Shown: positions 25,154 to 33,715, counted from the stretch's first letter. The stretch is 64,000 nt of DNA from Streptomyces longhuiensis (GCF_020616555.1 NZ_CP085173.1:868001-932000), one strand, 5' to 3'. Translations and numbers: made by a program. The notes: a model not told the origin generated them from the sequence alone.

Positions 25154-25213
25154 TTTCGGTATACCGCAGCCCGGCACTCCCGTTACCTCAACAAGCGCCC
25201 CGTGTACGTCACT

Positions 25214-26483
25214 TCAGGACAGTGCGGCGTCGGCCTTCCCGGAGTCCGACGCGGTAGCGACGACCGCCGACGGCTCCTTCCGGATGAACACGAAGATGAG
25301 GCCTACGCCGATGAGTTCCACGCCGGCGATGACGAACAGCCCGAGGGCGTAGGAGCCCGTGCTCTCCTTCATGCCGCCGAGGAACTGCGGTGCGAAGTAA
25401 CCGGCAAGATTCGCACAGGAGTTGATGAGCGCGACGCCCGCGGCGAGCGCGGCTCCCGACATGAAGCGCGGCGGGAGGCTCCAGAACACGGGGATCGATC
25501 CCATGGTTCCGGCCGCCGAGAGGGCCAGGGCCGCGAGGAGACCGAGCGAGCTGCCCGCCTGCTGCGCGACCGCGGCCAGGATCAGGCCCAGTGCCCCCAC
25601 CGCCGCGGCCCACGCCGTGTGCCGGCGCGCTTCGCGCCGACGATCGGACCACCAGCCGTTGACGAGCATGCCGACCCAGCCGAGCGCGAAGATGCCCGAC
25701 ATGACCCAGCCGAGGTCGGCCAGGTCGGTGAAGCCCGCTTCGGCGACGAGGCTGGGCCCGTAGAAGGAGAGCGTCGCGTTCCCGGTGATGATGCAGAACA
25801 GGCTCAGGATGAGAACCCATGTCGTCCGTAGACGCAGGATGGCCCGAAGGGAGTGTTCGCGGCCGCTGAGCTGGGAGGATTCCTGGCTCAACTCTGCTTC
25901 CACGTAGGCCCGTTCCTCCCCGCTCAGCCACTTCGCATCCTGCGGCCGGTCCGTCAGGAGGAAGAACGCGAGAAGGCCCAGGTCGACAGACGGGATCCCC
26001 TCGATGATGAACAGCCACTGCCAGTCGGCCTTTCCGAGCAGCCCGTCGGTGTGCTTCATGAGGAATCCGGCCAGAGGGCTGCCGACCAGCATGGCCAGCG
26101 GCGACGCGGACATGCAGATTGCCACGGCCTTGCCCCGGCGGTGCGCCGGGAGCCAGTACGTCAGGTACAGGATGATGCCGGGGTGCAGTCCGGCCTCGAA
26201 CGCGCCTTGCAGGAAGCGCAGGGCGTAGAAGTGCCACGGCTGGGAGACCCAGGCCATGAGCACGGAGACCACGCCCCAGCCCACGGCGATCCTCATGATG
26301 GTCCTGCGTGCGCCGATCCTCTCCAGAAGGAGGTTGCTCGGCACCTCGAACAGGAAGTAACCGAGGAAGAAGATTCCGGCGCCTGCGCCATAGACCGTCT
26401 CGCTCCACGAGAGGTCGTCCAGCATGGTCAGCTTCGCGAATCCGACGTTGACCCGGTCCATCCACGCGATGACATATACGACG
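25214..26483 (-). pseudogene. MFS transporter, C-terminal portion, severed by a TnpB element
   Basis: The frame encodes an anion:cation-symporter-type MFS protein (GudP/tartrate-like) from the middle of helix 1: residues VVYVIAWMDRVNVGFAKL, then helices 2-12, including FFLGYFLFEVPSNLLLERIGARR and RFLQGAFEAGLHPG. In intact relatives some 20-30 residues precede DRVNVGFA. Here the frame runs straight into the end of the insertion element at about 26484. The missing N-terminus is at 27861-27970. The first ATG (26461) would give a product lacking most of helix 1, so it is unlikely to work. Confidence 0.8.
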
Positions 26484-26484
26484 G

Positions 26485-26640
26485 TGTTGACTTCTCCCCC
26501 TCCTGAAGGAAGGGGATTCTCACGGCTCGCGCCGTGGGGGTTTCTGTTTCGTCGCCGGCTGCCCGCCCGGAGTTCTCCGTTGAGGTCTTACACCAGCTCC
26601 ACAGACTGTCACCGCCAGCCCGGCGGCCTTCACGTTGCGT
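26485..26640 (-). ncRNA. Probable omega (reRNA) guide RNA region
   Basis: TnpB nucleases use an RNA that covers the end of tnpB and the element's right end and runs into flanking DNA, which supplies the guide. Here it would end at about 26485 and the guide would be the broken MFS gene itself, starting near ACACCGTCGTATATGTC. This is inferred from the family; only the right-end hairpin is visible. Confidence 0.4.
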
Positions 26641-27704
26641 GCCGCGTTCATGTCCCGATCATGACCCGTACCGCAGCCCTCGCACGTCCAAGTGCGAACG
26701 TCGAGAGGCATCTTGGATGCCAGCATGCCGCAGTGGGAGCACAGCTTGGAGGAGGGGAACCAGCGGTCCACGACCACGAGGTTGCGCCCGTACCAGGCGG
26801 CCTTGTACTCCAGCATGGCGCGCATGTCGCGCCACCCGGCGTCCGAGATGGCCCGGGCCAGACTGTGGTTCTTGACCATGTTGCGCACGGTCAGGTCCTC
26901 GATCACGAGCGTTTGGTTTTCGCGCACGAGTCGAGTGGTCAGCTTGTGCAGGTAGTCGCGGCGGCGGTCGGCGATCCGGGCGTGGATCCTGGCGACCTTG
27001 CGGCGCGCCTTGGCCCGATTGGCTCCCTCACCCCTGGCTTTCTTCGCCAGACGGCGCTGGGCCAGGGCGAGACGGGCGCGATCTTGGCGTTCGTGCCGGG
27101 GGTTGGCGATCTTCTCACCGGTGGAGAGGGTCAGCAGGTGGTCCAGGCCGGCGTCGATGCCAATCGCCGTGTCCGTGGCGGGAAGCGGCTTCACGGCCGG
27201 GTCCTCGCACAGCAGGGAGACGAACCATCGGCCCGCACTGTCCTGGGACACGGTCACCGTGGAGGGCGATACCCCTTCAGGAAGGGGGCGCGACCATACG
27301 ACGTCCAAAGGCCCGGACATCTTCGCCAGCGTCAGCTCCCCGCTCCGGAACCGGAAACCCGAGGTGGTGTACTCGGCGGACTTCCGGGACTTCTTCCGGG
27401 ATTTGAAGCGCGGGTACTTGGCCCGCTTGGCAAAGAAGTTCGTGAACGCCACCTGCAAATGCCGGAGCGTCTGCTGGAGCGGAACCGACGACACCTCGGA
27501 AAGGTAGGCCAGTTCCTCGGTCTTCTTCCACACGGTCAACATCGCCGACGTCTGGTTGTAGCTGACCCGCTCCTGACGCGCCCACGCTTCCGTGCGCGCC
27601 GCAAGAGCCAGGTTGTAGACCTTCCGCACGCATCCGAACGTACGCAACAGCTCCGCTGCCTGCGCATCCGTCGGATAGAAGCGGTACTTGAACGCCCGCT
27701 TCAC
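26520..27704 (-). CDS. tnpB: TnpB RNA-guided endonuclease (OrfB family)
   Basis: The product is 394 residues from GTG 27704 (GGGGG upstream); an in-frame start at 27725 adds seven. It has an N-terminal OrfB HTH region (KRAFKYRFYPTDAQAAELL), a central domain, a RuvC-like nuclease and a zinc ribbon. The catalytic triad is intact: Asp184 in GIDAGL, Glu269 in VIEDLTV and Asp351 in HDRDMNAARN. The zinc cysteines are CSHC (322, 325) and CEGC (341, 344). The length is near the family norm. It is therefore probably an active nuclease domain rather than a decayed copy. Confidence 0.92.
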   Translation of the reverse strand: MKRAFKYRFYPTDAQAAELLRTFGCVRKVYNLALAARTEAWARQERVSYNQTSAMLTVWKKTEELAYLSEVSSVPLQQTLRHLQVAFTNFFAKRAKYPRFKSRKKSRKSAEYTTSGFRFRSGELTLAKMSGPLDVVWSRPLPEGVSPSTVTVSQDSAGRWFVSLLCEDPAVKPLPATDTAIGIDAGLDHLLTLSTGEKIANPRHERQDRARLALAQRRLAKKARGEGANRAKARRKVARIHARIADRRRDYLHKLTTRLVRENQTLVIEDLTVRNMVKNHSLARAISDAGWRDMRAMLEYKAAWYGRNLVVVDRWFPSSKLCSHCGMLASKMPLDVRTWTCEGCGTGHDRDMNAARNVKAAGLAVTVCGAGVRPQRRTPGGQPATKQKPPRREP

Positions 27705-27860
27705 ATGCCCCCCGGTCATGCACACAAACTAGCGCTGCCAATAGGCAAGCCCAAATCTGCCGGTCAGAGCACTGCGATCAGCCCTGCGGGCGAATCGCAG
27801 CCCGTTGCCCTGCTCCGCAGGAGTCCGAATCCTCCCCTGGCTGAAGCCAGGGGTATCCAC

Positions 27861-27970
27861 GGAGGAAACCGATGAACGGGACGATCCGCAGGACGATGCG
27901 CCGGAAGACGCGGTCACGGTGCTGCGGGTCCAGGTGTGCGGGTGACGGGGGCGGGTTGTTGACCGGTCAT
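27861..27970 (-). pseudogene. MFS transporter, N-terminal fragment on the other side of the TnpB element
   Basis: On the minus strand a frame reads HLDPQHRDRVFRRIVLRIVP then FIGFL up to the element edge. It joins neatly to YVIAWMDRVNVGFA on the far side, giving the normal spacing of an MFS helix 1. Upstream in this frame there is a TGA (27967-27969) and no start codon. The nearest ATG (27970, MTGQQPAPVT) is in a different frame, so a one-base frameshift in the run of Cs near 27947 is likely as well. Confidence 0.7.
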
Positions 27971-28544
27971 GCCCTGATACCACCTTTTCTCCAGGGGGAA
28001 TGAGCGGAACGGGAAGTGAGGAGTACGCGCGCCGGCAGGCGCGGAGACGGTGCTCCACGGTCAGGAACGAGTGACCGGCCCACGTAGGGCGCGCGGGACG
28101 ACGTCAGCCGTCGCGGGTCCCCGGGCTGCGCGGATCGATGGTGAAGGTCCCCATGCACGCAGGCCGGACGGAACCGGGGCTCATGGATGGGGTCGGCGCC
28201 GACAGGTCGAAGGCCCCGGCGGAGTGGTGTGTACCGGTGGGGGACGCCTCGACGCGGGCGTCACACGGCCCGGCCCGGGACGCCGGGGATCCTGGCGTCG
28301 CTGCGTCCGGGCGGAGCCACTGCCCGACTTTGGGGCCTGCGGCCCAGTGCGTCAAGGGCCCTGCGGGGAACAAGCCCGCGTGAGGGAACCTGGGCTCTGA
28401 TGCGGCATGGCGTAACTCTGCCTGCGGTCCGTCTGCGGGCCGCATCGGGTGGATCGTGGTCCGATGCGGGGCGCAGTTCAGCGTGAAAGCTTGACACGGC
28501 GCCGGGCTCCCGAGGGAGACGTGTTCCTGAACTAACGTGTTGCC
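27971..28544. other. Intergenic region upstream of the efflux gene
   Basis: No gene is supported. An inverted repeat CCGCATCGG (28440-28448) / CCGATGCGG (28461-28469) and a TTGACA at 28491-28496 lie just upstream of the MFS gene. No good -10 was found at the right distance. Confidence 0.4.
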
Positions 28545-29957
28545 ATGGTGCGTGCCGGTGGTCCCAAGGCCTGTGGTTCGGACGGGTCCGCGGATTCGCG
28601 CCGGTCCCTGGCCCCGCTGCTCGCGGTCTGTGCGGGCTACTTCATGGTCATCCTGGACGTGACCGTCATCAACGTCGCCGTTCCGGTGATGGGGCGGGAA
28701 CTCTCGGCCTCGCTGACCGGGATCCAGTGGATCACCAACAGCTACACCCTGATCTTCGCCGGCCTGCTGCTCACCGGCGGCGCGCTGGGAGACCGGCTGG
28801 GCAACCGCCGGATCTTCTGCACGGGTGTGGTGGTGTTCACCGCCGCCTCGGCCGGCTGCGGACTGGCCCAGAGCACCGGGACCCTGATCGCCGCCCGGCT
28901 GGTCGAAGGACTCGGCGCGGCACTCATCGTGCCCGCCTCCCTCGCTCTCCTCCAACAGGCGTACCCCTCACCCGCCGAGCGCTCCCGGGCCTTCGGTCTG
29001 TGGGGCTCGATGGCAGGCATCGCCGCCTCTGCCGGCCCCCTCCTGGGCGGCCTCCTGGTCACGACCGTGGGCTGGCGCTGGGTGTTCTTCATCAACCTGC
29101 CCGTCGGATGCGTCTGCCTGCTGCTCACACTGCGCCGCGTGCCCCCTTCGGTCCGGCGCACGGACCGCCCCGTGGACTGGCCGGCCCAGTGCGCGATCAT
29201 CACGACGGTGGCCCTGCTGACCGCCGTGCTGAACGAGGCCGGACGACGTGGCTGGACGGACCCGCTGATTCTGGCCGGGGCCGGCCTGTGCCTGCTGGCA
29301 GCCGCCGCGTTCGTCCTGCGCGAGCACCTGGCCCGCACCCCCGTGCTGCCCCTGCGGCTGCTGCGCTCCCGCCCGATGAGCGGCGGAGCGGTCATCGGCC
29401 TGCTGTTCAACTTCGCCTTCTACGGCATGATCTTCACCGCCAGCCTGTACTTCCAGCATCAGCGCGGCCTGACGGCGCTGCGCACCGGGTTCGCCCTCTT
29501 CCCGGCGGTGGCCATGACGATGTTCGCCTCTGTCCTGTCCGGGCGGCTGGCACCCCGTACCGGGCACCGCCCACTCGTGGTGACCGGCATGCTCGTGGGA
29601 GCGGCGGGGCTGGCCGGCTGGGCCGCGGCCGGCCAGAACCCGGACTACGCATTGCTCGTGGCGCCGATGATGGCGGCGGGCTTCGGCACGTCCTTCGCCC
29701 TCACCGGGGCGACCAGCACCGTGATGGCAGCCGCCCCGGACGACTACTCCGGCACCGCCTCCGCCCTGTTCAACACCACCCGTCAGGTCGGCAGTGCCGC
29801 AGGCGTCGCGCTGGGAGGCTCCCTGCTGGCCGCCGCAGGCAACTTCACCACCGGGCTGCGAACCAGCATGGCCATCGGTGCTGCCGCGTACCTGACGGCC
29901 GCCATCCTTGCGCTCTTCTGCATCCCGCGGCGGGCGCACCGCCCCGTCGCCGACTGA
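28545..29957 (+). CDS. MFS drug-efflux transporter, DHA2 (14-helix EmrB/QacA-like)
   Basis: The product is 470 residues from ATG 28545. Helix 1 contains motif D1 (GYFMVILDVTVINVAVPVMG). Motif A is GGALGDRLGNRRIF, and motif C, typical of antiporters, is SMAGIAASAGPLLGGLLV. Fourteen helices are predicted. The substrate is unknown. It is monocistronic, with no TetR or MarR gene adjacent. Confidence 0.88.
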   Translation: MVRAGGPKACGSDGSADSRRSLAPLLAVCAGYFMVILDVTVINVAVPVMGRELSASLTGIQWITNSYTLIFAGLLLTGGALGDRLGNRRIFCTGVVVFTAASAGCGLAQSTGTLIAARLVEGLGAALIVPASLALLQQAYPSPAERSRAFGLWGSMAGIAASAGPLLGGLLVTTVGWRWVFFINLPVGCVCLLLTLRRVPPSVRRTDRPVDWPAQCAIITTVALLTAVLNEAGRRGWTDPLILAGAGLCLLAAAAFVLREHLARTPVLPLRLLRSRPMSGGAVIGLLFNFAFYGMIFTASLYFQHQRGLTALRTGFALFPAVAMTMFASVLSGRLAPRTGHRPLVVTGMLVGAAGLAGWAAAGQNPDYALLVAPMMAAGFGTSFALTGATSTVMAAAPDDYSGTASALFNTTRQVGSAAGVALGGSLLAAAGNFTTGLRTSMAIGAAAYLTAAILALFCIPRRAHRPVAD

Positions 29958-30076
29958 ACGGCGGCCTGCGACGCCGTAGAACAATGCTTCAGCTAGAGCC
30001 CACTTGTAGCACTTTCGTGACTGGAACTATGGCCTCCGTCACACACGGATGGTCCACGCCCTGCTGAGGTGATCAG

Positions 30077-31003
30077 ATGCGAAGACCCGCTAGCCTTCTG
30101 CCTGTTCTGGCCGCGACCGCGCTGCTCCTCACGGCCTGCGGGACGCAGCACGCCGGCCCCGGGAACCCCACCGCAGACGCGGCGGAACCGCCGCCCCGCA
30201 AGCAGGTCGACGACCCGGGCAAGAACGGCGTACGCATCACATCGCTGACGCTCCCCTCGGCCTCCCCCTCCCCCAGGCGCACCACGTCAGTCTCCGCCGA
30301 CAGCTTGCCCGCGGACTCGGGGATCCTTGCCGCCTACGAGGTCACCAACAACACTGCCAAAAGCCTGACTTACTCGGTCGTGTTCACGTTCATGAGCAGT
30401 GACGGCGGAGCGGTGGCCAACCAGACCACGACGGTGCGTGACGTCGGCCCGGGGAAGACCGTGCGGGGCACGGTCCACGCGGGTGAACTACCTCCCGCCG
30501 CCCCGCGGGTGACGCAGGCCAAGGTCCTCGAAGCGACCACGGTCCCCGCGGGCGAGGCGCCGGCGGAGCCGGGCACGTGCCCCGCCTCCGGCATCCGGGT
30601 CAGCGCCGACAAGGGCGACGCGGCCATGGGACTGCGCGTCGTGGGCCTGCACCTCGACAACTGCGGCAAGCGCGACTACACCGTCGACGGCTACCCGCTG
30701 CTGGAACTCCTGGACGACGGCCTCGACCCCGTGGACGGCATCGAAATCCTCGACGGCAGCGGCGGCATCACCACTGGCGCCGGGCCCGACGAGCCGCCAC
30801 GGCACGTCACGCTCGAGCCCGGCGAGTCGGCAACCGCAAGCCTGGTGTGGCGCAACACCACCGAGGCCGGTACGGCAGTGAACGTCCCCCATGTGCGAGT
30901 CCGGGCGAAGGCCGGTGCCGACCCCGTGACCGTAACCCCGCACCTCGACCTCGGAACCACCGGAAAGCTCGGGGTAAGACCATGGGCGAAGGCGGAGCGC
31001 TAA
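30077..31003 (+). CDS. Lipoprotein with C-terminal DUF4232-like domain
   Basis: The product is 308 residues from ATG 30077, with GAGGTGA six bases upstream. The lipobox is LLTAC (Cys about 21), so it is membrane-anchored outside the cell. Residues about 60-165 form an Ig-like domain (ILAAYEVTNNTAKSLTYSVV). Residues about 168-300 match DUF4232: CPASGIRVS ... LRVVGLHLDNCGKRDYTVDG with paired cysteines, and a late ASLVWRNT. The role is unknown. DUF4232 lipoproteins are abundant in Streptomyces. Confidence 0.82.
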   Translation: MRRPASLLPVLAATALLLTACGTQHAGPGNPTADAAEPPPRKQVDDPGKNGVRITSLTLPSASPSPRRTTSVSADSLPADSGILAAYEVTNNTAKSLTYSVVFTFMSSDGGAVANQTTTVRDVGPGKTVRGTVHAGELPPAAPRVTQAKVLEATTVPAGEAPAEPGTCPASGIRVSADKGDAAMGLRVVGLHLDNCGKRDYTVDGYPLLELLDDGLDPVDGIEILDGSGGITTGAGPDEPPRHVTLEPGESATASLVWRNTTEAGTAVNVPHVRVRAKAGADPVTVTPHLDLGTTGKLGVRPWAKAER

Positions 31004-31026
31004 GGCGAATCCGCAACGCCCCGGCG

Positions 31027-31102
31027 CCCCGTCACGTCAGGCCGGGTGTGCTGCGCGTGACGGGGTGTGCGGTCCCGGCGATGGCCGGGTCCGCACACCC
31101 CG
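31027..31102. terminator. Two overlapping, mutually exclusive hairpins between convergent genes
   Basis: Hairpin 1: CCCCGTCACG (31027-31036) with CGTGACGGGG (31056-31065). Hairpin 2: CGGGGTGTGCGG (31061-31072) with CCGCACACCCCG (31091-31102), extended inside by CCCGGC/GCCGGG. They share 31061-31065. Either can terminate transcription from one side. Confidence 0.65.
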
Positions 31103-31121
31103 CTGTCAGGCACACAGACGG

Positions 31122-31469
31122 TCATCGGCCTCCACGACCGCCGCCGTAGTCGAATCCACGCCCGAAGTCACCACGGTCGTAGCCGCGTCCGTGGTCACCA
31201 CGGTCGAAACCGCGGTCGTAGCCCCGTCCGAAGTAACCGCGGTCGTAACCGCGGTCATGGTGCCTGTAGTTGTGGCCCCTGTACCAATCGCCGTTGTTGT
31301 ACCAACCCCAGCGGTTGTTGTTGCAGTCGCTGTAGCCGGAGTCGTGGCGGCTCGAGTGGTTGCCCGAGTTCGCCGACGCCGTCCCGGCCGCGCCGATCGC
31401 GGCGCCACCGGCCATCAGAACGCCAGTAGCAGTCACCGCGAAGATGCGCTTCACACGAAGAGCTCGCAT
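31122..31469 (-). CDS. Small secreted Gly/Arg/Asp/Tyr repeat protein
   Basis: The product is 115 residues from ATG 31469 (GAGAGG four bases upstream). The signal peptide (RVKRIFAVTATGVLMAGG then AASANS-like cleavage at about 33) is followed by a short linker with paired Asn/Trp residues (NNRWGWYNNGDWYRG). The C-terminal 50 residues are built of degenerate RGYDRGYFG / RGFDRGDHG units. No catalytic domain is present. It resembles other short actinomycete cell-surface repeat proteins only in composition. The DNA repeats (ACCGCGGTCGTA-like) make length variation between strains likely. Confidence 0.7.
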   Translation of the reverse strand: MRALRVKRIFAVTATGVLMAGGAAIGAAGTASANSGNHSSRHDSGYSDCNNNRWGWYNNGDWYRGHNYRHHDRGYDRGYFGRGYDRGFDRGDHGRGYDRGDFGRGFDYGGGRGGR

Positions 31470-31821
31470 GAGACCTCTCTCCCTTCCATCGTCTCGCGCA
31501 CCCGAGCGCGAGGTGGATGGCCGCGCACGCAAGAAGGTCAGGGCGCACGGTCGATAAGACACCGCTTTGGAAATTGAGATACGCGCCGTGGCCTACAGTG
31601 GCCGTGCCGGGTGTGTCCGGCTCCACGCGCGAGCCCCGCAGCAGCAGTCGCGCTGCCCACCGCGAGAAGACTTCGCCAAGGTGACGCGTCCCGGGTTGCG
31701 GCTCTCATTGGTAACGCTACTCCGTATCCGCCACACGTCATCTTGAGGACGACATCGCTGGTGGGAGAGGCAACGGATCTCCCACCGCGGCGCAAGGTCA
31801 GGGGCAGGGGCCATCAGATCC
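31470..31821. other. Intergenic region, promoter of the repeat protein
   Basis: It contains the upstream region of the secreted repeat protein and the downstream region of the Xre gene. The run TTTGGAAATTGAGATAC near 31565 is the only AT-rich stretch. No firm promoter or terminator is identified. Confidence 0.3.
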
Positions 31822-32433
31822 TCAGTCGTCGCCGACGCCTTTGCTGCCGCTGTCGCTTTTGCCATCGCTGTCGCTGTCGCGCTGGTGTCCGCGGCGGGCG
31901 TCACGGTCGAAGATGCCCAGGATCTCGCAGGGGCCGCCTTCGGCGCCGATGGCGTGCGGGAGCATGGTGGGGAACTCCGCGGCCTGGTTGGTCTCGATCC
32001 GGAAGCGGCGGTGACCCAGCATGAGGGTCGCGGTGCCGGACAGGACGACGAGCCATTCCCGGCCGGGGTGCGCGCGCATGCGTGAGGGGTTGTCCGGGGG
32101 CGGTTCGGTCATCCGCTGACGCATGACGCTCATTCCCGGGTCGCCTTTGACGGGCCAGCGCATCAGGCCGTGGGCCGCGTCGGTCCTCGGGCTGATGATG
32201 ACGTCGTCGGACGCGGTCTCCACGAGCTGGTCCAAAGACGTGTCGAGCACGCGGGCGAGCGTGACCAGCTGGTCCAGAGCGAGGCGGCGCTGGCCGTTCT
32301 CGATGCGGGAGAGCGTGGACTGGCTGACGTTGGCGCGGGTGGCCAGCTCCTCCAGGGACCAGCCCTGTGCCACGCGCAGGGCGCGGATCCGTTTGCGTAC
32401 GAGGCTGTCCAGCTCGCCATCATTTTGCGTCAT
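31822..32433 (-). CDS. Xre-family regulator with C-terminal cupin domain
   Basis: The product is 203 residues from ATG 32433 (ATG 32442 is three codons earlier); no ribosome site is visible, so translation may be leaderless. The Xre HTH (about 12-70) includes RVAQGWSLEELATRANVSQSTLSRIENGQR. The cupin (about 110-185) has HPGREWLVVLSGTATLMLG and ends in an acidic Ser/Asp/Lys tail. The family represses or activates a neighbouring gene after binding a small molecule in the cupin. It is divergent from the oxidoreductase gene across a large palindrome. Confidence 0.87.
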   Translation of the reverse strand: MTQNDGELDSLVRKRIRALRVAQGWSLEELATRANVSQSTLSRIENGQRRLALDQLVTLARVLDTSLDQLVETASDDVIISPRTDAAHGLMRWPVKGDPGMSVMRQRMTEPPPDNPSRMRAHPGREWLVVLSGTATLMLGHRRFRIETNQAAEFPTMLPHAIGAEGGPCEILGIFDRDARRGHQRDSDSDGKSDSGSKGVGDD

Positions 32434-32472
32434 AGGCAACATCGTATGCCTGTTATGCAAGCAGGGGTTACG

Positions 32473-32520
32473 TTCGCTCATGCGGTGACCCGGAACAGGT
32501 GGGGTCACCGCATGAGCGAA
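32473..32520. promoter_or_regulatory. Perfect 19-bp inverted repeat in the xre-oxidoreductase promoter
   Basis: TTCGCTCATGCGGTGACCC (32473-32491) and its exact complement (32502-32520) flank a 10-base spacer. It lies between divergent starts at 32433 and 32534. It could be an extended operator for the Xre-cupin protein or an RNA hairpin in the leader of the oxidoreductase mRNA. Confidence 0.65.
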
Positions 32521-32533
32521 AGGGCGCGAGAAC

Positions 32534-33568
32534 ATGACTGTGACGGCTTTTGCGTACGCGACCGACGCCCTGCCCCGGACGACTGTCGACGCCGTGGTGA
32601 TCGGCGGCGGTGCCGCGGGTCTGAACGGTGCGCTGATGCTCGCCCGCTCCCGCCGCTCGGTCGTCGTGATCGACAGCGGCACACCCCGCAACGCGCCCGC
32701 CGAGGCCATGCACGGCTTCATCGTGCTGGACGGCATGCCGCCCGCCGAGTTGCTCGAGCAGGGCCGGGAGCAGGTGCGCCACTACGGCGGGCGGGTCGTC
32801 TTCGGCGAGGTGACCTCCGCCGAGCCTGCCACCCCCGACGGCGGGGGCGATCCGCGCTTCACACTCACCCTGGCCGACGGCCGCACCCTGACGGCGCGTC
32901 GCGTGCTGGTGGCCACCGGGTTGCGGGACGTGCTGCCCGACGTGCCCGGCCTCGCCGAGCACTGGGGGCGCGGCGTCGTGCACTGCCCGTACTGCCACGG
33001 CTGGGAGGTGCGCGACGAACCCATCGGCATCCTCGCCGTCGGCCCCGCCTCGGTGCACCATGCTCTGCTGTTCCGTCAACTCACCGACGACCTGGTCTAC
33101 TTCACCCGCGGCAACGAGCTGGACGAGGACACCCGCGCGCGCTTCGCCGCCCGCGCCATCCTCATCGTCGACACCCCGGTGCAGGACGTCGTGAAGAGCG
33201 AGGACGGCGGCATCGCCGGAGTGCGCCTGACCGACGGCACGTTCGCGGCCCGCCGCGTCCTCGCGGTCGCCACCAGGATGCAGGCCCGCACCGAGGGCCT
33301 CGACGGCCTGAAGCTGCCGATGGAGGACCTGCCCGACAACATGGGCCGCCACTTCGCCTCCGGCACGGCCGGCACCACCGAGGTGCCGGGCGTGTGGGTG
33401 GCCGGCAACGCCACCGATCTGACGGCCAAGGTCGGTGCCTCCGCCGCGGCGGGCGCCCTGGCCGGCGCCCATATCAACGCCCACCTGGCCACCGCCGACA
33501 CCGACGCGGCCTTCGCCGCAGCACAGGCAGCACAGGCAGCACAGGGCGGCGCCCCCATCACCGCCTGA
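32534..33568 (+). CDS. FAD-dependent thioredoxin-reductase-like oxidoreductase with CPYC motif
   Basis: The product is 344 residues. It has the FAD-binding GGGAAGLNGALMLARSRRSV motif (about 24-43), an ATG motif (VLVATGLRD), the redox pair Cys151-Pro-Tyr-Cys154 in VVHCPYCHGWEV, and a C-terminal FAD motif GVWVAGNATD. The NADPH-binding GxGxxG is degenerate (GILAVGPASVHH), as in dithiol oxidases that use oxygen rather than NADPH. The C-terminus is Ala/Gln-rich (AAAQAAQAAQGG). It is divergent from the Xre-cupin gene and probably controlled by it. Confidence 0.85.
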   Translation: MTVTAFAYATDALPRTTVDAVVIGGGAAGLNGALMLARSRRSVVVIDSGTPRNAPAEAMHGFIVLDGMPPAELLEQGREQVRHYGGRVVFGEVTSAEPATPDGGGDPRFTLTLADGRTLTARRVLVATGLRDVLPDVPGLAEHWGRGVVHCPYCHGWEVRDEPIGILAVGPASVHHALLFRQLTDDLVYFTRGNELDEDTRARFAARAILIVDTPVQDVVKSEDGGIAGVRLTDGTFAARRVLAVATRMQARTEGLDGLKLPMEDLPDNMGRHFASGTAGTTEVPGVWVAGNATDLTAKVGASAAAGALAGAHINAHLATADTDAAFAAAQAAQAAQGGAPITA

Positions 33569-33715
33569 CACCCGGGGCCCGCAGGGGCCCCCGCACATCA
33601 AGGGCTGCGCCCGGCAGCCTCGCGACCACCCCCGCACACCCGGCGACTGACCATGCTCCGGCGCCGACTCGACCTGCCCTTCACCAATCCCGTATGCCTT
33701 TTTTGAGAGGAATCC

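Larger units (their letters stand above)
24914..25213. other. Promoter region of the GntR-controlled operon
   Basis: This 300-bp gap between the broken MFS gene and the leader ORF contains the twin palindromes and the promoter listed separately, then about 190 bp of leader without recognised elements. Confidence 0.5.
26485..27860 (-). mobile_element. IS200/IS605-superfamily element carrying only tnpB (IS1341-like)
   Basis: About 1.38 kb. Read on the minus strand, the left end begins near 27860 with GTGGATACCCC and a hairpin (CCCCTGGCTTCAGCCAGGGG). The right end is GAATCCCCTTCCTTCAGGAG followed by GGGGAGAAGTCAA, the hairpin plus tail found at the 3' end of such elements. No inverted repeats or target duplication are expected for this superfamily. 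There is no tnpA, so movement would need a transposase in trans. Boundaries are accurate to a few bases. It interrupts an MFS gene. Confidence 0.8.

Noticed and set aside
28138..28383. Small frames in the gap before the drug-efflux gene
   Set aside because: No ribosome site and no family resemblance; several frames on both strands are equally open.
31065..31577. A Val/Ala/Thr-rich plus-strand frame opposite the RGYDRG protein
   Set aside because: Its regularity is a by-product of the DNA repeats. The minus-strand protein has a signal peptide and ribosome site, and this frame has neither.
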